The translations under genes were made by a program, and so were the position numbers. DNA of 64,000 nt from Pseudocolwellia sp049933045 (GTDB taxonomy: Bacteria; Pseudomonadota; Gammaproteobacteria; Enterobacterales; Alteromonadaceae): the NCBI RefSeq assembly GCF_049933045.1, contig NZ_CP187926.1, forward strand, positions 3,472,001 through 3,536,000. Direction: 5' to 3'. The notes beneath the pieces were generated by a model. The model saw nothing but the letters and a program-made list of their open reading frames with translations, had not been told where the DNA came from and did not search any database. Every line of letters begins with the position of its first letter. The stretch's first letter is position 1. Below are positions 9,117 through 18,920 of this stretch, piece by piece.

Positions 9117-10224
9117 TAGCTACTTCCATTCTTTGTAGAACACACTCTACGTTTTGTTGCCAATCAAACCTACTTGAATGCTTCAAGATCTTGCTTTGTT
9201 CCCAATCCGTAGTTAACGCTTCTGCAATTGCCTTTTCTAGCTGAATTGTATTTTTAGATTCAACCAATAAGCCCACATCTTCTGTCACTACCTCAGGTAT
9301 TCCGCCTACTGTAGTTGCAACAACGGGGATCCCACATGCAAAGGCTTCGAGCAACACATTGGGCACACCTTCACGATAACTAGGTAAAACAAGTAATGCG
9401 CTGGTTCTAACTTTCTCAGCAACTATATTTAAAGGAATTGAACCATGCAGATTAATATTTAAATGATGAGATTGAGCACGTTGCTGGATAGACTCTTTTA
9501 AAGGACCTTCACCTATAATATCTAAGATCACATCAGGGTTATTTGCTTGCACACCTTCAAAAGCTGAGACTAATTCATTAACCCCTTTCGTTGGGATCAA
9601 GCTACCTACAAAGATGATACGTTTTTCATTTGATAACTGATCACTCGGATAGAATATTTCACGATTCACGCCATTGTAATTCACTAACAGTTGTTCTTTA
9701 GCAATGCCCGTATCTTCAAGAGAATCAGCTAATGCTTGGCTAGCACAAAATATGGTATTAGCTTTCGAAAGCCATTTTTTAATGAGCTTACGTCTAGAGG
9801 GGAATAACGTATTTTCATTAACATCAGTGCCATGAACTTTTACGAATAAAGGCAGCTTTAACCATTTGTTGATCATAGAGGATGCTACTGCATCGGGAAA
9901 TCCCCACGATGTATATAGAATGTCTGACTTTTGTTTCTTCATCCAAGGCAACATAAAAAACAATGAAAAAGCTTGGAAAAAAGGAACCAATCTTCGACCT
10001 ATTTTAGGTATATAAAAATATGGGCAATATTGAAGGCTATCATTCGATTTGCACACTGAACGATTTTTAAACCATTCAGTCCAAGGAAGTAACAATACAA
10101 TTTTCACATCGTTACTTTTACCTAAAAAATCAAACTGTTGTTTATTAAAGCTTGCCCGATTAGGTCCCCAAGGTACAGGATACAAGTTAGTAATGATTAA
10201 TACATTTTTACTTTGCGCAGACAT
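9097..10224 (-). CDS. Glycosyltransferase family 4
   Basis: 375 residues with a GT-B fold: N-terminal IITNLYPVPWGPNRASFNKQ, middle VGSLIPTKGVNELVSAF at the inter-domain start of the second Rossmann lobe, and SYREGVPNVLLEAFACGIPV with the E-x7-E motif, followed by VVATTVGGIPEVV. It should use a nucleotide sugar on the cytosolic face. Start overlaps the stop of the preceding GT4 gene by one base (ATGA-type), and its end overlaps the acetyltransferase gene by 20 bases, so these are translated as a coupled series. Confidence 0.88.
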   Translation of the reverse strand: MSAQSKNVLIITNLYPVPWGPNRASFNKQQFDFLGKSNDVKIVLLLPWTEWFKNRSVCKSNDSLQYCPYFYIPKIGRRLVPFFQAFSLFFMLPWMKKQKSDILYTSWGFPDAVASSMINKWLKLPLFVKVHGTDVNENTLFPSRRKLIKKWLSKANTIFCASQALADSLEDTGIAKEQLLVNYNGVNREIFYPSDQLSNEKRIIFVGSLIPTKGVNELVSAFEGVQANNPDVILDIIGEGPLKESIQQRAQSHHLNINLHGSIPLNIVAEKVRTSALLVLPSYREGVPNVLLEAFACGIPVVATTVGGIPEVVTEDVGLLVESKNTIQLEKAIAEALTTDWEQSKILKHSSRFDWQQNVECVLQRMEVANAISKK

Positions 10225-11426
10225 TACTTAGCCAGTCTCTCGTAAACTGGAAGATACTGTTTCGCTGTATTTAACCAATTCCTTTCTTCTGTAACATACA
10301 CCAATCCAGCTTCACTTATTTGCGTTAATAGTTGAGTGTCATCAATTACATTTAAAATAGTATTAGCTAATGCATCTGAATTGTCGGCTTCAAACAGAAA
10401 GCCTGTTTTGTTATGGTTTATAAGTTCTCTGTGGCCACCAATATCTGAAGCGATAACGGGCTTAAATTGCGCCATAGACTCTAAAGGCTTAAGTGGTGTT
10501 ACTAATTCTGTTAATCGGATACTCTCACGCGGGAATACCATAACGTCAGCTAAGCTATAATAATCGCCTACATTTTCAAAAGGCACTCGACCAACAAAAG
10601 TTACAAATTTTTCTAAATTTAATGCTGTCACTTGTTTCTGTAAGTTCTCTAATTCATTACCTGCACCTACAAGTAATAAATGAATATCGTCTCGAGTTTT
10701 AGATATGATGTTTATGGCATCTATAGCGTAAGATAGGCCTTCGTATTTAAAAAATGTACCAACAAATGCAACCACTTTTTTGTTCGCTAAATTAAATAAT
10801 TTCTCTAATTCAGCGTTACGTTGATATAAAGGTTTAAAGTTATCGATATCAACCGCATTAGGCGTAACATAAAGTTTAGACTCTGGAATACCGCGCTTGA
10901 TTAAGTCTTCCTTTAAGCCATTACATATACAACTTACCGCATCAGCTTTATCAAAAGCACTTTGTTCGATAGCTTTGATTGTTTTGTATTTTAAGCTACC
11001 TTCAGTAGTTTTTCCTGTATCAACAGCCGCATCTTCCCATAAAGCTCTTACTTCATAAGTCACAGGTATGTTGTATTTTTTACCTACTTTAATTGCCGCT
11101 AGGGCATTAAACATAGGAGAATGTGTTTGAATAACATCTGGCTTATCTGCAATAACCGCTTGCTCTATTCTTTTAGCTAAATGGTTAATATGATGTAAGT
11201 AATTTACAAATGGGATTTTTGTTAAAAAAGATTGTGATGCTTGAGTGCGTTCATATATTACTCCATCAACATTTTCTTCCATTTCCTTGAAGTCTTGATA
11301 TCTTTGACTGGTAAGCTGCTTGGTAACAATACCAATCTTTCTTTGATGCCTAATGATAGCGTCAGATCTTAATGAATAGCCACTAATGTTAGGGCGTGAA
11401 TATTCTAATATATGTAAAATTTTCAA
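10224..11426 (-). CDS. Glycosyltransferase family 4, exosortase-A-locus type
   Basis: 400 residues. The start ILHILEYSRPNISGYSLRSD matches the family of GT4 enzymes that accompany exosortase A loci (TIGR04063-like): an N-terminal 'SGY..RS..I...Q...G' pattern followed by 'VDGVIYERT'. The C-terminal lobe has VGTFFKYEGLSYAIDAI and LTPLKPLESMAQFKPV-like acceptor residues, then ASDIGGHRELI. It is the first glycosyltransferase after the initiating sugar transferase, so a second-sugar transferase role is reasonable. The subfamily name is from remembered motif similarity, not a profile search. Confidence 0.84.
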   Translation of the reverse strand: MKILHILEYSRPNISGYSLRSDAIIRHQRKIGIVTKQLTSQRYQDFKEMEENVDGVIYERTQASQSFLTKIPFVNYLHHINHLAKRIEQAVIADKPDVIQTHSPMFNALAAIKVGKKYNIPVTYEVRALWEDAAVDTGKTTEGSLKYKTIKAIEQSAFDKADAVSCICNGLKEDLIKRGIPESKLYVTPNAVDIDNFKPLYQRNAELEKLFNLANKKVVAFVGTFFKYEGLSYAIDAINIISKTRDDIHLLLVGAGNELENLQKQVTALNLEKFVTFVGRVPFENVGDYYSLADVMVFPRESIRLTELVTPLKPLESMAQFKPVIASDIGGHRELINHNKTGFLFEADNSDALANTILNVIDDTQLLTQISEAGLVYVTEERNWLNTAKQYLPVYERLAK

Positions 11427-11455
11427 TTTGAAGCCTTATAATTTAAACCTAACGG

Positions 11456-12859
11456 TTACCTACCTTTACCAAACAACACTATTTCGACCGTTCTGATCAA
11501 AATAAGTAAATCTAATAAAAAGCTACGGTGTTTAATATAATATAAGTCGTATTTCAGTTTTTCTAATGAGTCTTTCTCAGTAGATCCATAAGGGTATTTT
11601 AACTGAGCCCAACCTGTTAAGCCGGGTTTAACATTATGTCTTTCATTGAAATACGGAATGTTTTTGATCAATTGCTGAACAAACTCAGGTCTTTCAGGTC
11701 TCGGCCCTACAAATCCCATATCGCCTTTAATAACATTATAAATTTGTGGTAACTCATCAATTCTATATTTTCTGATAAATTTACCAATTTTCGTCGTTCT
11801 ATCATCATTCAGCTGAGCCATTTGTGCACCGTCTTTTTCGGCATCTAGTCTCATACTACGAAATTTGAAAATATTAAAAGCTTCACCATCTAAACCAACA
11901 CGCTCTTGAAGATAAAAAATAGGCGCATTTAACCCTTCATCAAGCTTTATTAAAATAGCTGTGATCAACATTATAGGCCAAGTAACAGATAGCAAGAGTA
12001 GCCCCATGCTCGCATTAAAGATCCAATCTAATGTATTTCGTAAATGATTCGCTGAAGCAAAACCATTTGAATATATAACCCAACTTGGGTAAATAAGATT
12101 CACAGCTATTTGAGCTGTTTCTCTTTCAATGAAATCTAATATTTCAGTGATTTCTACGCCACGAATTTTACATGCGAATAGTTCATCTACTGGTAAATTG
12201 TTTCGTCTTTCATCACTTGCTACTACAATCTCATCAATTTCATTTTCAAGTACGTAATTAACTAAAGAAGCATCAAATACAATACGATTTTCGTTAACAA
12301 CACCACCGTCAAGATCACCTTCCATAACGATAAAGCCATGTACATGAAATCCTTGTCGGTCAACATCTCTTCTCATACGTTTTTCAATAATAGAAGCTCG
12401 TTGCCCAGCACCTAAAACTAAAACTTTACGCTTATTAAAACCAAAAAAATCTAATTTCAAAGTAATATAACGAAAACCACAGCCCCAAATAAGACTCAGT
12501 AAAGAGGCAACAGCCAATAAATTTACAGGCAATGCATTATCGCCATAAAAAGGGTTGGTAAGTGTCACTATAAAAAAAGCAACCGCTATAGAGACTAAAA
12601 CTCGTCTAGAAACACCTCTAAAATTTTCTCTTAATTTAGAGTCATATAAACCTAAGGCAAGTGAAGACAACTGTATTATTAAAGCAAAAAGTACGGCGTG
12701 AAGGGAAAGAGCTCCTGTGGTAATAGAGGTATCTTGAATCAAGTTGTATAAATCATTTACATAATGGGTAAGTAAAAAAGCGCCAGAGAATAAAACAAAC
12801 TCAACCAAAACAACAACTTGGTTACCTGTGGACATATCTCGTAAATTAGGGCTAGACAT
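11456..12859 (-). CDS. Initiating undecaprenyl-phosphate sugar transferase (EpsB/WcaJ-like)
   Basis: 467 residues, typical for polyisoprenyl-phosphate hexose-1-phosphate transferases. Four to five N-terminal helices are followed by a Rossmann-like domain (KVLVLGAGQRASIIEKRM), another helix near 280-300, and the catalytic C-terminal domain with IFKFRSMRLDAEKDG, FVGPRPERPEFV and KPGLTGWAQLKYPYGSTEK. It transfers the first sugar phosphate to undecaprenyl phosphate at the inner membrane. It opens the left arm, with an AAAGGAAAG ribosome-binding site, opposite the Wza-like gene across a 215-bp shared promoter region. Resembles the PEP-CTERM/EpsB subfamily (TIGR03013-like). Confidence 0.9.
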   Translation of the reverse strand: MSSPNLRDMSTGNQVVVLVEFVLFSGAFLLTHYVNDLYNLIQDTSITTGALSLHAVLFALIIQLSSLALGLYDSKLRENFRGVSRRVLVSIAVAFFIVTLTNPFYGDNALPVNLLAVASLLSLIWGCGFRYITLKLDFFGFNKRKVLVLGAGQRASIIEKRMRRDVDRQGFHVHGFIVMEGDLDGGVVNENRIVFDASLVNYVLENEIDEIVVASDERRNNLPVDELFACKIRGVEITEILDFIERETAQIAVNLIYPSWVIYSNGFASANHLRNTLDWIFNASMGLLLLSVTWPIMLITAILIKLDEGLNAPIFYLQERVGLDGEAFNIFKFRSMRLDAEKDGAQMAQLNDDRTTKIGKFIRKYRIDELPQIYNVIKGDMGFVGPRPERPEFVQQLIKNIPYFNERHNVKPGLTGWAQLKYPYGSTEKDSLEKLKYDLYYIKHRSFLLDLLILIRTVEIVLFGKGR

Positions 12860-13074
12860 AGGTTCTAAACTTTCCTTTAAGCAGTGGGTATATTGAAGCT
12901 TTTAGAATTTGGGCGTATTACAATGGATAGTACAGCAAATGTAAAGACACATACTTATATAGTAACAATATCGATAAAATTTAACATCACTTAAATGATG
13001 TGCATCCTAGATGGAAATCAAATATAATTATAAGAACATATATAAATTTGGTTTTGATAATAAAGGTTGCAACC
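12860..13074. promoter_or_regulatory. Divergent promoter region of the two EPS arms with a small inverted repeat
   Basis: 215 bp between the initiating sugar transferase (minus) and the Wza-like gene (plus); both arms must be transcribed from here. It is very AT-rich with several TATAAT-like stretches, so individual promoters cannot be fixed. At 12984-13001 is a dyad, ACATCA-CTTAAA-TGATGT, that could be an operator for coordinated control. The plus-strand gene has an AAAGG site before its ATG at 13075. Role of the dyad is inference. Confidence 0.45.
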
Positions 13075-13716
13075 ATGGATAATTGCTTAATTAAACGAAT
13101 AATATTTATTGGATTTTTACTAACTGCTCAACTGATTTCGGGCTGTGCATCTACAAATTCAACACTTCCTTCAGCGACAGTTCACTCTTCAACAACTACC
13201 GATGTAGCTTCATATAAATATTTAATTGGCGCAGGAGATGTAGTTAATATTTTTGTATGGCGTAACCCTGAAGTTTCAGGAACATTTACTGTAAGACCTG
13301 ATGGCATGATCACAACATCTTTAGTTGAAGACATCGAAGTTTCAGGTAAAACACCAACAGAATTAGCTAGAACAGTTGAAAGTATTTTAAGTACTTACAT
13401 AAAAGAACCCGTAGTAACGGTAACGGTTAATGAATTTAACGGTCCTTTTAGTGAACAAATTAGAGTAATAGGTGAAGCTTCAACACCTAGAGCAATTAAC
13501 TACACTCAGCACATGACTTTACTTGATGTAATGATTGGTGTTGGTGGTTTAACTGAATTTGCTAATGGAAACAGTTCAGTACTTGTTCGCGTAGAAGATG
13601 GCGTTCAAAAGCAATATCAAATATTTATTAATGATTTAATAAAGAATGGTCAAATATCAGCTAATGTTGATGTATTGCCTGGCGATATTATTGTTATTCC
13701 TGAAACATGGTTTTAA
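13075..13716 (+). CDS. Polysaccharide export outer-membrane lipoprotein (Wza-like)
   Basis: About 213 residues from the ATG at 13075, chosen because it has an AAAGG ribosome-binding site and gives a clean lipoprotein signal (hydrophobic stretch ending in LISGC). An ATG at 13000 would add 25 residues and spoil the signal. After the lipid-attached cysteine comes the poly_export domain (YLIGAGDVVNIFVW, PDGMITTSLVEDIEVSG) and an SLBB domain (RVIGEASTPRAINYTQHMT, LLDVMIGVGGLTEFANG). It should form the outer-membrane export channel. Short compared with E. coli Wza (379), as is usual in exosortase-type EPS loci. Confidence 0.9.
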   Translation: MDNCLIKRIIFIGFLLTAQLISGCASTNSTLPSATVHSSTTTDVASYKYLIGAGDVVNIFVWRNPEVSGTFTVRPDGMITTSLVEDIEVSGKTPTELARTVESILSTYIKEPVVTVTVNEFNGPFSEQIRVIGEASTPRAINYTQHMTLLDVMIGVGGLTEFANGNSSVLVRVEDGVQKQYQIFINDLIKNGQISANVDVLPGDIIVIPETWF

Positions 13717-13763
13717 ATGAAAGTTTTTATAACAATATTTTATCCCATATTTAGAGGTCGGGA

Positions 13764-15353
13764 ATGCAAGATATAATTGAACAAGCGGTAGATTATCTCA
13801 AAGGTATTTGGAACAAACGTAGATATTTAATGTTATGTACGTGGATAATCTGCCCTATAGGATGGATTTTTGTTGCCCAACTCGATGATGTCTATGAATC
13901 AGAAGCAATCGTATTTGCTGATACACAGTCTATTTTAGGGCCTTTACTAAAAGGGATCACTATTGAGACAAATACAGAAGCACAAATTCAGCTTATGGTT
14001 AAAACACTATTAAGCCGAACTAATCTTGAACGTATTACTCGTATGACAGATTTTGATGTACGTGTGAATAATGACAAAGAATATGAAAGCCTAATTGATG
14101 CTTTGAAAAAAGGGATTATCATCAAAAAAACGGGTGGGAAACGTCAAAATATTTTCCGCATATCTTTTGAAGATCAAGACCCTGAAATGGCTAGAGATGT
14201 TGTTCAAGCGGTATTAACTGTATTTATTGAAACAACTATTGGTGAAAATAGAAACGACTCAGATTCAGCACAAAAATTCTTAACCACACAAATAAACGAT
14301 TATGAAAGTCGTCTACTTGCAGCGGAAAGTCGTTTAACTGATTTTAAACAAAAATATAATGATGTACTGCCTAATCAATATGGCGGTTATTATCAAAAGC
14401 TGACAATTGCTAAAGATCAATTGAAGTCTATTGAGCTAGGATTATTAGAAACAGAGACTCAATTAGCATCAGCTAAAGCACAATTACCTGATCAAAATAG
14501 TGAGTCAAATAAAACATCTAATAATATCAAAAACAATAACTCAATCGAAACGACATACGATGAACGTATTTCAGAGTTAGAGTCATCATTAGATAGCTTA
14601 CTGGTAAGATATACAGAAAAACATCCTGACGTTAAAGAAATACAAAATAGATTAGCTCATTTAACTAAGAAACGTAGTGATGAAATTGATCAATATCTTA
14701 ATGAGTCAACAAATGATAACGCTAGTTATTCTTCAAGCCAAAGCCCTGTAACTCAAGGGATATTGATGCAGATTAATCAACTAGAAACTCAAGTTGCTTC
14801 TTTCACTGTTAGAGCCGACAACTACAGAAAAGAAGTTGTTGACCTAGAAAGTAAAATCCATATTTTACCTGAAATAGAAGCTGAATTGGTTGCTCTTAAC
14901 CGTGGCTATAATATTACTAAAGAAAAATATGAAGAGTTACTAACGAGAAGAGAAACAGCTCAACTAGCTAAACAAGCAGATGACTCTAATAGTAAAATCA
15001 AGTTTAATGTAATTGAGCCACCTAGAGTTTCTACTGATGCAGTAGGACCGAAACGTATATTGTTTACTATAGCAATACTCTTCTTAGGTGTAGGAGCAGG
15101 AACTGGGTTATCACTTCTTGTTAGCCAAATTAATCCTATTGTTACATCAAGTAGTCAGGTAGCAAGATTAACGGGTATTCCTATTTTCGGTATAGTTTCA
15201 GCCTCTGAAAACTTAGGGCTTCAAAAGTGGCATAGGAAAAAGACCTTAATCTTTGTACTTTCAAATGTATTATTGTTAATGCTACTGGCTGTATTTTTAG
15301 CTTATGCGCTTTACCCTGAAGCAATCAAAGCACCATTAAGAGGGTTTCTGTAA
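13764..15353 (+). CDS. Wzz-like chain-length determinant / polysaccharide co-polymerase
   Basis: 529 residues. One membrane helix near the N-terminus (about 25-43) and one near the C-terminus (about 495-520) bracket a long periplasmic domain rich in heptads (residues 175-410), the PCP arrangement. The C-terminal cytoplasmic tail is short, so the kinase is a separate protein, encoded immediately downstream. It would control polymer length and bridge to the Wza channel. Resembles the XrtA-system chain-length family (TIGR03007-like). A GAGGTCGGG sequence just upstream of the ATG is a plausible ribosome-binding site. Confidence 0.9.
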   Translation: MQDIIEQAVDYLKGIWNKRRYLMLCTWIICPIGWIFVAQLDDVYESEAIVFADTQSILGPLLKGITIETNTEAQIQLMVKTLLSRTNLERITRMTDFDVRVNNDKEYESLIDALKKGIIIKKTGGKRQNIFRISFEDQDPEMARDVVQAVLTVFIETTIGENRNDSDSAQKFLTTQINDYESRLLAAESRLTDFKQKYNDVLPNQYGGYYQKLTIAKDQLKSIELGLLETETQLASAKAQLPDQNSESNKTSNNIKNNNSIETTYDERISELESSLDSLLVRYTEKHPDVKEIQNRLAHLTKKRSDEIDQYLNESTNDNASYSSSQSPVTQGILMQINQLETQVASFTVRADNYRKEVVDLESKIHILPEIEAELVALNRGYNITKEKYEELLTRRETAQLAKQADDSNSKIKFNVIEPPRVSTDAVGPKRILFTIAILFLGVGAGTGLSLLVSQINPIVTSSSQVARLTGIPIFGIVSASENLGLQKWHRKKTLIFVLSNVLLLMLLAVFLAYALYPEAIKAPLRGFL

Positions 15354-15356
15354 CTT

Positions 15357-16202
15357 ATGAGTACTATAGAAAAGGCACTAGCCAAGCAGAATAATGCTGA
15401 AGCTCAGATAAAAAAAGAAGTAACTACTTCTCACCAAGAATTTGAACAAGTTGTAAGCAGCCCAGCGGATATTCTTAATATTGATAAAAAGTCTCTTGAA
15501 GAAAGAGGTTATTTAATTGATAACGGTACACGTAAAAGCATTAAAGATGAATTTAGGCAAATCAAACGCAAACTACTAAACAATGCATTTGGTGCTGCGT
15601 CTAAAACATTAGACAACAGCAACTTAGTTATGGTGAGTAGTTCTAAGCCTAATGAAGGTAAAACCTTTGTTTCAATTAACTTAGCTTTAAGTATTGCTCT
15701 TGAGCAAGATAAAACTGTATTACTTATTGATGCTGACGTACTTAGACCAAGTATTAATCGTGAACTAGGTGTCGGTAACGTACCTGGTTTAATTGAGTAT
15801 TTACTTGGTGAAAAAGAAACTATTGCTGACATTATCTACAATACGAATATAGATAAGTTAAAAGTTATTCCTGCAGGTGAACCTCACCATTTATCTAATG
15901 AGCTATTAGCCAGTGATAAAATGGAATCGTTAGCAAAAGAGTTAGCGGAACGTTACCCTGATAGAATCGTAATTTTTGATTGCCCACCATTAATTGGTGT
16001 AACTGAAACTCTCGTACTTGCCAATTTAATGGGGCAAGCAATTGTAGTGGTTGAAGAATCAAAAACACAACTTTCTGATATTCAAAAAGCTACTGAAAAC
16101 TTAAGTGATGATTTAGCTTTAGGTATAGTATTAAACAAAGCAATAAAATCTCATAAGGATATGTATGGCTATTACGGCTATGGATATGGTTCAAAAGCGT
16201 AA
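15357..16202 (+). CDS. Bacterial tyrosine kinase (CpsD/CapB-like), EPS regulation
   Basis: 281 residues with the BY-kinase motif set: Walker A SSSKPNEGKTFVSINLA, Walker A' VLLIDADVLRPS and Walker B IVIFDCPPLIG. It ends in a tyrosine cluster, YGYYGYGYG, the usual autophosphorylation tail. It is a stand-alone cytoplasmic kinase that would pair with the adjacent Wzz-like protein to drive assembly cycles. The ATG lies three bases after the upstream stop. The next gene starts inside its last codons, so the tyrosine tail is encoded by DNA read in two frames. Confidence 0.9.
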   Translation: MSTIEKALAKQNNAEAQIKKEVTTSHQEFEQVVSSPADILNIDKKSLEERGYLIDNGTRKSIKDEFRQIKRKLLNNAFGAASKTLDNSNLVMVSSSKPNEGKTFVSINLALSIALEQDKTVLLIDADVLRPSINRELGVGNVPGLIEYLLGEKETIADIIYNTNIDKLKVIPAGEPHHLSNELLASDKMESLAKELAERYPDRIVIFDCPPLIGVTETLVLANLMGQAIVVVEESKTQLSDIQKATENLSDDLALGIVLNKAIKSHKDMYGYYGYGYGSKA

Positions 16203-17742
16203 CGTTTATTTACTCGCTGCTTTATTATTAACTCCCTCATTAGTATCTGCTAATGAGTGGACTTTTGAACCATCGATAAAAACTAATGAAACTTATTCTG
16301 ATAACATTAATAACGATACTCAGAATGAAGACTCGAGTTTCGTTAATCAAACAAGTTTAGGCTTGGTCACAAATTATAATAGTGCAAGCACTTCGTATAA
16401 TATCGATTTTGAAGCTATAAACGCTACATATAGTCATGATAGCGACTTTAATGACATCTATTATAATTTAACAAGTAATGCCGACATTCAATTATGGACT
16501 AACGGCTTATCACTTATTGGTAATGCATCAATTACCAATGAACCAAGAAATACAGCTAATAACATTTATGCTGATATCGTTTTTGGTGACACCGTTCAAG
16601 TAGAAAGATATTCGGGTGGGTTGTCTTATTCTGTTGATAATAGCAAATATAGCTTAGACACTAATTTGATTTATAATACGACTAAATCTGAAGACAACAT
16701 TGGTGAAAATGAAGGTTATTCTGCAATATTGAATTCACAAAATGGTACAAATTCAGCACCCATATTCTGGGATATTACCAATAACTATTTAGAAAGAAAA
16801 AATAACAGTAGTAATGGCCGTTCGTATCAAAGTGAATTTAAAGTAGGTTACATTACTCCTTATCAATTCAATCCATTTATACGTTATTATGATGAAGATA
16901 ACTCTGGTAATGTAGGTAATGGTACGACATCTGAATCCAATTCATACGGTGCTGGTTTCAGATGGTTAATAGCAACGCGACTTACTGCCGATGTTTCTTA
17001 CAACATCCCTGTTAATGACAATTCAGTTGAAGATGATGATCAACAGGATAACTACTACGATGTAAATGTAAGTTGGCAACCAACACAACGCACTTCATTA
17101 AATGCAGGTGTATCACAGCGTTTTTATGGTGATAGTTATAATTTTAATTTAAGCCATTCTAATAAACGATTAACCAACACTATTTCATACAGTGAATCGC
17201 TGCAGGTATTTACACGTGATAACTTCAATTTTCTAATTGATGGTGACCTTTGCTCATTCAGTGATGCAACTACAGATTGCTTTGCGTTAGTACAAGAAGC
17301 ACTTATTATTGATCCACAGCAAGATATACCACTTGTTATCACTGAAGATGAATCTTTCTCTTTGTATAAAACTTTTTCGTGGAATTCAGTACTGAATCTT
17401 AGACGTACTACCTTTTCATTAAACGTAGAGAGAAGTGATAGAGAAAATCTAGCGACACAAATTAAAAGCTTAAGAGAATCAGCTGACTTTAGAGTTTCTA
17501 GAAATGTTAGCCGTTACTCTACTGTAGACTTTACTACTACATATACCAAAACTGATGATGTGATAGGTTTCCCCCAAGAAAGAAATAGTCAGTATAGATA
17601 CTACAAAGTGAGTTACAATCGAGAGCTTAATAAAACATTAACATTTGATGTAAGCTTCTCGCATTTAAACAGGGCCTCTAATTTTGCAGACTTTGTGTAT
17701 AAAGAGAATCGCATCAGTTTAGAATTGAAAAAGGTTTTATAG
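16165..17742 (+). CDS. Exosortase-locus outer-membrane beta-barrel protein
   Basis: 525 residues. An N-terminal signal peptide (hydrophobic YLLAALLLTPSLVSA) precedes an Asn/Ser/Tyr-rich sequence of alternating strands, ending in ENRISLELKKVL with aromatic strand ends as in a large outer-membrane beta-barrel. Similar to the PEP-CTERM-system barrel family (TIGR03016-like) always found beside Wza/Wzz/BY-kinase genes; probably takes part in glycan secretion. The ATG at 16165 has an AAGGA site five bases upstream, located inside the kinase gene, so the two genes overlap by 38 bases; ATGs at 16180 and 16186 are alternatives. Confidence 0.83.
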   Translation: MAITAMDMVQKRNVYLLAALLLTPSLVSANEWTFEPSIKTNETYSDNINNDTQNEDSSFVNQTSLGLVTNYNSASTSYNIDFEAINATYSHDSDFNDIYYNLTSNADIQLWTNGLSLIGNASITNEPRNTANNIYADIVFGDTVQVERYSGGLSYSVDNSKYSLDTNLIYNTTKSEDNIGENEGYSAILNSQNGTNSAPIFWDITNNYLERKNNSSNGRSYQSEFKVGYITPYQFNPFIRYYDEDNSGNVGNGTTSESNSYGAGFRWLIATRLTADVSYNIPVNDNSVEDDDQQDNYYDVNVSWQPTQRTSLNAGVSQRFYGDSYNFNLSHSNKRLTNTISYSESLQVFTRDNFNFLIDGDLCSFSDATTDCFALVQEALIIDPQQDIPLVITEDESFSLYKTFSWNSVLNLRRTTFSLNVERSDRENLATQIKSLRESADFRVSRNVSRYSTVDFTTTYTKTDDVIGFPQERNSQYRYYKVSYNRELNKTLTFDVSFSHLNRASNFADFVYKENRISLELKKVL

Positions 17743-17746
17743 CAGC

Positions 17747-18787
17747 ATGTACGAGAGTTATTATGGATTTAAAGAACGTCCGTTTCAGCTAAGTCCTGAT
17801 CCACGTTTCTTCTTTGCCTCTAATCATCACCAAAGAGCCATGTCTTATCTTCAATATGGATTAGACCAAGGTGAAGGTTTTATTGTGATCACTGGCCCTA
17901 TAGGGACAGGGAAATCGACATTAGCCCGTAATCTGCTTAATAACATTACTGACTCTAAAATTGTTGCAGCTCAATTGGTAACAACTAAACTTGATCCTGT
18001 TGAATTATTAGAACTTGTAATATCAGAGTTTAATATTCAATCAACAGGAAAAAGTAAAGCTGAGTTACTACAAGCTATTGAAAAATTCTTAATCTCTTTA
18101 CACCAACAAGGTAAAAAAGCTTTGTTGTTAGTGGATGAAGCACAAAACCTGCCGCTCGAAACAGTGGAAGAATTAAGAATGCTATCTAACTTCCAGTTAG
18201 ATAATAAACCACTTATACAAAGCTTTTTACTCGGACAAGAAGAGTTGAAAGGTATTATTCAAGCACCGACAATGGAGCAATTCAGACAAAGAATTATTGC
18301 TTCTGCTCATCTAAAGCCTTTAACAGAAGAAGAAGTTAAAGAATATATTAACCATCGACTTCTACAAGCGGGCTGTACACGAGAAAATGTATTTTCAGAA
18401 TCAGCTTTTGCGATCATTTATGAGAAAACATTAGGTGTACCTAGAAAAATAAACATTTTTGTCGATCGTCTATTACTTTTTGGATTTTTAGAAGAATTAT
18501 CCTGCATTGATGAAACGGCTATAAAAGAAGTCGCGGTTGAAATGGAGATGGAATTAACAGGCTCTATTAACAATAATACGCTAGAAAGTAATGAACCATC
18601 ACAGCAACAACAAGTTGTTGTAAACTCTCCTGAGAAAGTAGAAAACATTAAAGATGTTTTACGAGAAGTTGAAGAAATATTAGAGACTTCTATTAAACAA
18701 AAAATCAAGATGGCTCGATATGTCGATAAGTTATTGAAACATAAAAACAGGCTATATGCTGAAACTAATTTTGACGATAAAGAATAA
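17747..18787 (+). CDS. ExeA-like AAA ATPase of the exosortase-type EPS locus
   Basis: 346 residues. It begins YYGFKERPFQLSPDPRFFF, the signature of the XrtA/PEP-CTERM-associated ATPase and ExeA families. Walker A is GPIGTGKSTLARN and Walker B is KALLLVDEAQNL, followed by a sensor region and a winged C-terminus. The last 90 residues are charged and probably coiled-coil (EKVENIKDVLREVEEILETS), an extension beyond the ATPase. Likely an energising or assembly factor for the export apparatus. It is the last gene of the right arm; a terminator follows eight bases after its stop. Confidence 0.88.
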   Translation: MYESYYGFKERPFQLSPDPRFFFASNHHQRAMSYLQYGLDQGEGFIVITGPIGTGKSTLARNLLNNITDSKIVAAQLVTTKLDPVELLELVISEFNIQSTGKSKAELLQAIEKFLISLHQQGKKALLLVDEAQNLPLETVEELRMLSNFQLDNKPLIQSFLLGQEELKGIIQAPTMEQFRQRIIASAHLKPLTEEEVKEYINHRLLQAGCTRENVFSESAFAIIYEKTLGVPRKINIFVDRLLLFGFLEELSCIDETAIKEVAVEMEMELTGSINNNTLESNEPSQQQQVVVNSPEKVENIKDVLREVEEILETSIKQKIKMARYVDKLLKHKNRLYAETNFDDKE

Positions 18788-18794
18788 GAAACAT

Positions 18795-18828
18795 AAAAAA
18801 TGAGCTTTGATTTAAGCTCATTTTTTAT
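18795..18828 (+). terminator. Rho-independent terminator of the right EPS arm
   Basis: Perfect 13-bp stem, AAAAAATGAGCTT / AAGCTCATTTTTT, with loop TGATTT, followed by more T. It directly follows the ATPase stop codon. Confidence 0.9.
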
Positions 18829-18920
18829 TTGCACATTAAGCTTACTTATAAATCACCAACAATGTCACTTCAAATCAAACACACCCGCTTAATCTTTTGG
18901 ATATAACGAGACTACTTAGA

